A stretch of DNA of 44,999 nucleotides from an uncultured Lachnospiraceae bacterium. Lineage in GTDB: Bacteria; Bacillota; Clostridia; Lachnospirales; Lachnospiraceae. The stretch is from NCBI GenBank assembly GCA_902790935.1, contig CADATP010000009.1, positions 1-44,999 of the forward strand, given 5' to 3'. Positions 41,011-44,999 of the stretch are shown in pieces. The notes beneath the pieces were generated by a model. That model saw nothing but the letters and a program-made list of their open reading frames with translations, was not told the origin of the DNA and searched no databases. Both the position numbers and the translations under genes were made by a program. Within the stretch, counting starts at the first letter, position 1. Each line of letters starts with the position of its first letter.

Positions 41011-41646
41011 ATGAATATTTTAAAGGTTACCGATCCTGAGTTTAGAAAATACGGCAGGGTCATTAAAAATGTCGATCTTAAGCCTCTTATCGAAGCAATG
41101 GCAAACACACCTTGCCCCGATACTTGCGTATATGTGGCCGGTGACCCCGCTCTGGAGGCAGTTTCCACAGCTAAGGATCTTCAGAGAGTATACTACGGAG
41201 AGCTCCCTATTCAGGTAGGCTACTGCAACGGACACAATCAGAAGCTCAACGCTGTTGAGTACCACAGATGCTCAGAGCTTAACATTGCTCAGACAGACGC
41301 TATTTTGATCGTTGGTATGCAGCAGGATATCGAGGATGATTTTACATATGATACATCCAAGATGGAAGCCTTCTTACTTCCTGCCGGATGCGGCGTAGAG
41401 ATCTACGGAACTACTCTTCACTACGCTCCCTGCGGAGTAGACGGAAACGGCTTTAGAGTTACCATCGTACTTCCTTACGGAACAAACCACGATCTTAAGG
41501 AAGCACATGCCGAGAAGAATCCTAATGTCTGCGACAACGAGGACAGACTTCTTGCAGCCAACAACAAGTGGCTCATCGCTCATAAGGATGGCGGACAGGC
41601 CGAGGGAAGCTTCCTTGGACTTAAGGGAGAGAACCTTTCCGTATAA
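41011..41646 (+). CDS. DUF4867 family cupin-like protein
   Basis: A 211-residue soluble protein that I recognise as DUF4867, a family regularly found beside FucI-like isomerase genes in Firmicutes. Strands with VQVGYCNGHNQKLNAVEYHRCSE (in parts VGYCNGHNQKLN and AVEYHRCSE), an acidic MQQDIEDD, and LPAGCGVEIYGTTLHYAPC carry His, Glu and Cys residues that could bind a metal, as in cupin or ureidoglycolate-lyase-like folds. GAGGTAAG precedes the ATG. The isomerase gene starts 102 bases later. A role as sugar mutarotase, lyase or isomerase helper is possible; none is established. Confidence 0.75.
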   Translation: MNILKVTDPEFRKYGRVIKNVDLKPLIEAMANTPCPDTCVYVAGDPALEAVSTAKDLQRVYYGELPIQVGYCNGHNQKLNAVEYHRCSELNIAQTDAILIVGMQQDIEDDFTYDTSKMEAFLLPAGCGVEIYGTTLHYAPCGVDGNGFRVTIVLPYGTNHDLKEAHAEKNPNVCDNEDRLLAANNKWLIAHKDGGQAEGSFLGLKGENLSV

Positions 41647-41748
41647 AGAGTTTATAGAAAATAAATATTTTATCGAAATATTTTGGTAGTAATTAAATTT
41701 TTAAAGTATATACTATTTAACACAACTATGTATGGAGGAAATAACATC

Positions 41749-43230
41749 ATGATGACAAACATTCCTAATGTGAAACTCGGAATCATCGCGGTTAGCCGTG
41801 ACTGTTTCCCTATCGCGCTTTCAACACAGCGCAGAAAGAACATCGTTTCCAAGTATGGTGACGATATCTACGAGTGCCAGATCACTGTAGAGAACGAGCT
41901 TGATATGCTTAAGGCTGTTGAGGATGTAAAGAAGGCTGAGTGTAATGCTCTTGTAGTATTCCTTGGAAACTTCGGTCCCGAGACTCCCGAAACCCTTATC
42001 GCAAAGAACTTCGACGGACCTTGCATGTTCGTTGCAGCAGCAGAAGGTGACGGAGACGTTATCAACGGACGTGGAGACGCTTATTGCGGAATGCTCAACG
42101 CTTCTTACAACCTTGGTATGAGACATCTCGAGGCTTATATCCCCGAGTATCCTGTCGGAACAGCTGATGACATCGTTAAGATGATCAAGGACTTCGTTCC
42201 CGTAGCAAGAGCCGTGATCGGTGTTAAGAACCTTAAGATCATTACCTTCGGTCCCAGACCTCAGGACTTCTTCGCTTGTAACGCTCCCATCAAGGGACTT
42301 TACGAGATCGGCGTAGAGATCGAAGAGAACTCAGAGCTTGACCTTCTTGTTTCTTACAGAAAGCATAAGAACGATCCCCGTATTCCCGATGTTTGTGCAG
42401 ATATGGCTAAGGAAATGGGCGAAGGAAAGTACTACAAAGAGCTCAATGAGAGAATGGCTCAGTTCGAGCTTACTCTTCTTGACTGGGCAGAAGAGCACAA
42501 GGGCGCTCGTCAGTTTGTAGCATTCGCTGACAAGTGCTGGCCTGCATTCCCTGAAGAGTTCGGTTTCGAGCCTTGCTATGTAAACAGCCGTCTTGTTTCA
42601 AGAGGAATTCCTGTAGCATGTGAAGTTGACATTTACGGTGCTCTTTCAGAGTACATCGGAATGTGCGTATCTGCAGATACCGTTACTCTTCTTGACATCA
42701 ACAACTCTGTTCCGCAGTACATCTTCGACGAGGACATCAAGGGCAAGTACAGCCAGTACACCCTTACCGATACATTCATGGGATTCCACTGCGGAAATAC
42801 TCCCGAGTGCAAGCTTTGCTCAGACAGAGCCGTTAAGTATCAGCTCATCCAGCACAGACTTCTCGAGCCCGAAGGAAGCGAACCCGACTTCACAAGAGGT
42901 ACTCTTGAGGGAGATCTTGCTGCATCAGATATTACCTTCTATCGTCTCCAGTGCGATTCACAGGGCAACCTTCGTTCCTACATTGCACAGGGCGAGATCT
43001 TAGACGTACCTACAAGATCATTCGGTGGTATCGGAATCTTCGCTATTCCCGAGATGGGACGTTTCTATCGTCACGTACTCGTTCAGAAGGGATATCCTCA
43101 CCACGGAGCAGTTGCTTTCGCACACGTAGGAAAGTACCTCTTCGAAGTATTCAAGTTCCTTGGAATTAAGGATATTGCATACAACCAGCCTAAGAGCCTT
43201 CCTTATCCTACTGAGAACCCTTTTGCATAA
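41749..43230 (+). CDS. L-fucose/D-arabinose isomerase-like sugar isomerase
   Basis: A 493-residue FucI/AraA-fold isomerase. The ATG at 41749 is served by GGAGGAAAT; the frame is open back to 41683 without a site. The N-terminal domains (VKLGIIAVSRDCFP, ITVENELDMLKAVEDV) and the metal-binding C-terminal part (CWPAFPEEFGFEPCYVNSR, GFHCGNTPECKLC, TRSFGGIGIFAIPEMGRFYRH as two parts TRSFGGIGIF and AIPEMGRFYRH) fit the family, with Glu, Asp and His ligands plausible. Codon use (CGT for Arg) differs from most neighbours and suggests strong expression. In this xylan locus, beside xylulokinase but without XylA, it might isomerise xylose or another pentose; the true substrate is open. Confidence 0.82.
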   Translation: MMTNIPNVKLGIIAVSRDCFPIALSTQRRKNIVSKYGDDIYECQITVENELDMLKAVEDVKKAECNALVVFLGNFGPETPETLIAKNFDGPCMFVAAAEGDGDVINGRGDAYCGMLNASYNLGMRHLEAYIPEYPVGTADDIVKMIKDFVPVARAVIGVKNLKIITFGPRPQDFFACNAPIKGLYEIGVEIEENSELDLLVSYRKHKNDPRIPDVCADMAKEMGEGKYYKELNERMAQFELTLLDWAEEHKGARQFVAFADKCWPAFPEEFGFEPCYVNSRLVSRGIPVACEVDIYGALSEYIGMCVSADTVTLLDINNSVPQYIFDEDIKGKYSQYTLTDTFMGFHCGNTPECKLCSDRAVKYQLIQHRLLEPEGSEPDFTRGTLEGDLAASDITFYRLQCDSQGNLRSYIAQGEILDVPTRSFGGIGIFAIPEMGRFYRHVLVQKGYPHHGAVAFAHVGKYLFEVFKFLGIKDIAYNQPKSLPYPTENPFA

Positions 43231-43307
43231 GGAAACTGTTTTCTGAAAAATAGTTTATAAAAATTTAAGAATATGAAAACAGGAAACTGATTTTCAGATT
43301 CAAATGT

Positions 43308-43352
43308 AAAGCCCTTGGTTTACTGCTATCCGGCGGAAACCAAGGGCTTTTT
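43308..43352 (+). terminator. strong terminator after the isomerase
   Basis: AAAGCCCTTGGTTT (43308-43321) and AAACCAAGGGCTTT (43337-43350) form a perfect 14-bp stem with a 15-base loop and T-rich end. Confidence 0.92.
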
Positions 43353-43359
43353 GCGCATG

Positions 43360-43385
43360 AAAAGCCCGTAAACACGGCTTTTTTT
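43360..43385 (+). terminator. second tandem terminator
   Basis: AAAAGCC (43360-43366) and GGCTTTT (43376-43382) with an inner GT/AC pair, followed by a T run. It backs up the stronger terminator seven bases upstream. Confidence 0.75.
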
Positions 43386-43418
43386 GGCTATTATTCACAG
43401 TTCTTTTGCCGATATATG

Positions 43419-43427
43419 TGTTATAAT
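43419..43427 (+). promoter_or_regulatory. extended -10 promoter of the surface protein gene
   Basis: TGTTATAAT is a perfect extended -10. A start near 43434 would leave a leader of about 135 bases before GTG 43570. That leader holds TTTGAG at 43503-43508; I recognise no riboswitch in it. Confidence 0.55.
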
Positions 43428-43569
43428 CCGAGTTATGTTTACCGAATAAATAGTTTTAAAGGATGGAAACTGTCAACATAGATCTTGTTTAGAGAATTGT
43501 TATTTGAGTTTAAAAGTAAGGCTAAAAGAATATCATCTGAGCGCTCATGATAACAAATGGAGTTGGATT

Positions 43570-44999
43570 GTGAGTTTTATCAAAAACACTTTTTCATTTT
43601 TCCCCAATAGTAATGACAAATTAAAGAAAAAAAACAGTTTAGGGCTTACAAGAAGAATAACCGCTATCGGTATGTCTATACTTGTAGGCTTTACCGGTAT
43701 TGATATTCCTGCCTTGGCAGACGGAAGCGAAGGCGGTGACAATATCGAAAACCTGGGCAGCGAAGGCCAGGGAGAAACCCAGGGCGGCGCGGGCCAGGGA
43801 GAAGTCCAGGGAGGCGCAGAAAAAACAGCCGTTGCAGTTCCTGTTTTGACCGGATGGAGCGACGGAACCGTTGCAAACTGGGAACTTGTCGATAACTGTA
43901 ACTATAATGTTTTCCTCTACAGAGAAGGAGAGCAGGAAGCTATCTCTTCGGCTGCGGATGTAACCGTTGGAAGCTATGATTTTTCCGAAAGCTTTTTATC
44001 TGCCGGAAAGTATACCTATAAGGTTCAGGCGGTTCCTACGAATGCTATTTCAGAGACAAGTAAGGAATCTGATCTAAGCTCCGAAGCAGGCTACTCTTAT
44101 GCGGTAAGTGTTTCGATATCCCGGGGAGAGCATATAACTTCAGTTTCTCCCGAAAGTACTCTTCTTATAGCCGGAAAGAACGGAAGAAATTCCGTAAGTA
44201 TAAGTGCAGAGGCAGATACTGAGGGAGGCTGGGTATTTGACTCATGGAGCTCTCTGCCTGAAGGAATGACTCTTTCAAACGGCGCAGAAAGCAGAGAAAA
44301 TACTCTTTCGATAGATGACTCATACAGCGGAGAACTCTCCGTATCCTTAACAGCAACAGGCAAGGAAGATCCTACGCCTGTTATTCCTGCTTGGGAGGTT
44401 TATCCTTCTTCGAACGTAAACCTTACCTACAGTGCAGAGGCGCAGGTAATTAACGCATGTTTAGATGTTCCCGAAGAAAACGTAACTTATAAGTGGTTTA
44501 AAAAGACAGGGGATGAGTTTACTCTTATTACCGGATCATCCGGAAGTCGGTTGTCTGTAAGAGATGTGGCTGACTCGGGAGTATACAAGGTTTCGGCTGA
44601 TTATACAATTACTAAGAAAACCGGAACCGTTATAAACGGAACTCTCGAGGGAGAGCCCTTTAACGTGAATATTGCTAAGGCGCCCCTATCCGTAAAGGCA
44701 GATACCGTTAACGTAACATATTTAGAAGATGGCCCCGGATCCTTTACCTTTAAGTATTACGGGCTTTTGGGAGATGATGGGGATAGCGCCGGAGATGCTG
44801 CTCCCTCGGAGAGCGCAAAGATTACTTCTGCCGGAAGCTTTACCTGCAGCTACGCTTCGGGAGATAATGCCGGAAACTATTGGATCGTGCAAGACCCTAA
44901 TGGCGGAGCATTTAGCAGCGACAATTACGAGATAACGGTTGATGAAACCGGGATTTTAAATGTAGCTCCTAAGGCAGCCGGAGAGGGTACTAATGTCAG
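43570..44999 (+). CDS. large secreted surface protein with Ig/fibronectin-like domains (partial, runs off the window)
   Basis: The frame is open from GTG 43570 to the window end (476 codons). The GTG has GGAG seven bases upstream; a TTG at 43504 in the same frame is possible but has a poor site. A long basic N-terminus and hydrophobic stretch (ITAIGMSILVGFTGIDIPALA) form a signal peptide of surface proteins. Next come two tandem 9-residue repeats (GQGETQGGA, GQGEVQGGA; 43765-43818), a fibronectin-like domain (TGWSDGTVANWE to about residue 175), a segment with FDSWSSLPEGMTLS, an Ig-like domain (VTYKWFKKTGDEF ... SGVYKVSADY) and the start of another. Adhesin or repeat-rich wall protein is the likely role; no enzyme domain is visible in this part. 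Confidence 0.75.
   Translation, partial: MSFIKNTFSFFPNSNDKLKKKNSLGLTRRITAIGMSILVGFTGIDIPALADGSEGGDNIENLGSEGQGETQGGAGQGEVQGGAEKTAVAVPVLTGWSDGTVANWELVDNCNYNVFLYREGEQEAISSAADVTVGSYDFSESFLSAGKYTYKVQAVPTNAISETSKESDLSSEAGYSYAVSVSISRGEHITSVSPESTLLIAGKNGRNSVSISAEADTEGGWVFDSWSSLPEGMTLSNGAESRENTLSIDDSYSGELSVSLTATGKEDPTPVIPAWEVYPSSNVNLTYSAEAQVINACLDVPEENVTYKWFKKTGDEFTLITGSSGSRLSVRDVADSGVYKVSADYTITKKTGTVINGTLEGEPFNVNIAKAPLSVKADTVNVTYLEDGPGSFTFKYYGLLGDDGDSAGDAAPSESAKITSAGSFTCSYASGDNAGNYWIVQDPNGGAFSSDNYEITVDETGILNVAPKAAGEGTNV

Noticed and set aside
43428-43569. Riboswitch in the long leader of the surface protein gene
   Set aside because: I could not match it to any known conserved core; only the extended -10 and a TTTGAG are supported.

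Overview
The window looks like a xylan-utilisation region of an anaerobic Lachnospiraceae-type Firmicute (Butyrivibrio, Pseudobutyrivibrio or Roseburia would fit; the genus is not resolved). The signs are Gram-positive lipoprotein signals, strong GGAGG-type ribosome sites, sugar importers without their own ATPase, a Yip1/DUF5696 importer cassette, a DUF975 protein, and a DUF4867 gene next to a FucI-like isomerase. Nearly all genes are on the + strand; the only clear minus-strand gene is an AraC-family regulator.

Layout. 1-132: tail of an ABC exporter. 337-4778: GH8 exo-oligoxylanase, SGNH esterase and a GH43 gene broken by one in-frame TAG. 4849-5793 (-): AraC regulator, with a shared terminator on one side and a divergent promoter region on the other. 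6053-20855: GH10 xylanase lipoprotein, then two sugar importers (a large anchored binding protein plus two permeases; two permeases plus a lipoprotein binding protein) enclosing an NHL-propeller/TPR membrane protein, a Yip1 protein and a DUF5696 protein. 21157-30712: MacB-like export operon with one single and one double membrane-fusion lipoprotein, a large FtsX permease, two ATPases (one with an AbrB-like tail) and two U32-like paralogues. 30865-35997: GH115 alpha-glucuronidase and GH3 beta-xylosidase. 36034-36384: a compact locus with all the parts of a type I toxin-antitoxin pair. 36427-37908: xylulokinase. 38049-40867: DUF975 protein and a two-component system. 41011-43230: DUF4867 protein and a FucI-like isomerase. 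43570-end: start of a large surface protein.

How it fits together. Only the GH10 enzyme carries an export signal, so the picture is surface cleavage of xylan, import of decorated oligosaccharides, then cytoplasmic removal of glucuronate (GH115) and acetyl groups (SGNH) and trimming by GH8, GH3 and formerly GH43. Xylose would go through an isomerase and xylulokinase; no XylA is present here, so either it lies elsewhere or the FucI-like isomerase substitutes. A TTTGAG-containing motif recurs upstream of most of these units, with one 21-base stretch identical before the GH10 and GH115 genes, suggesting a shared regulator, possibly the local AraC protein.

Most unusual: the predicted toxin/antisense-RNA pair at 36.0-36.4 kb, the NHL-Yip1-DUF5696 cassette between two importers, and the exporter operon with a double adaptor, an ATPase-AbrB fusion and two U32-like proteins. 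Functions are inferred from sequence reading alone; no database search was run.
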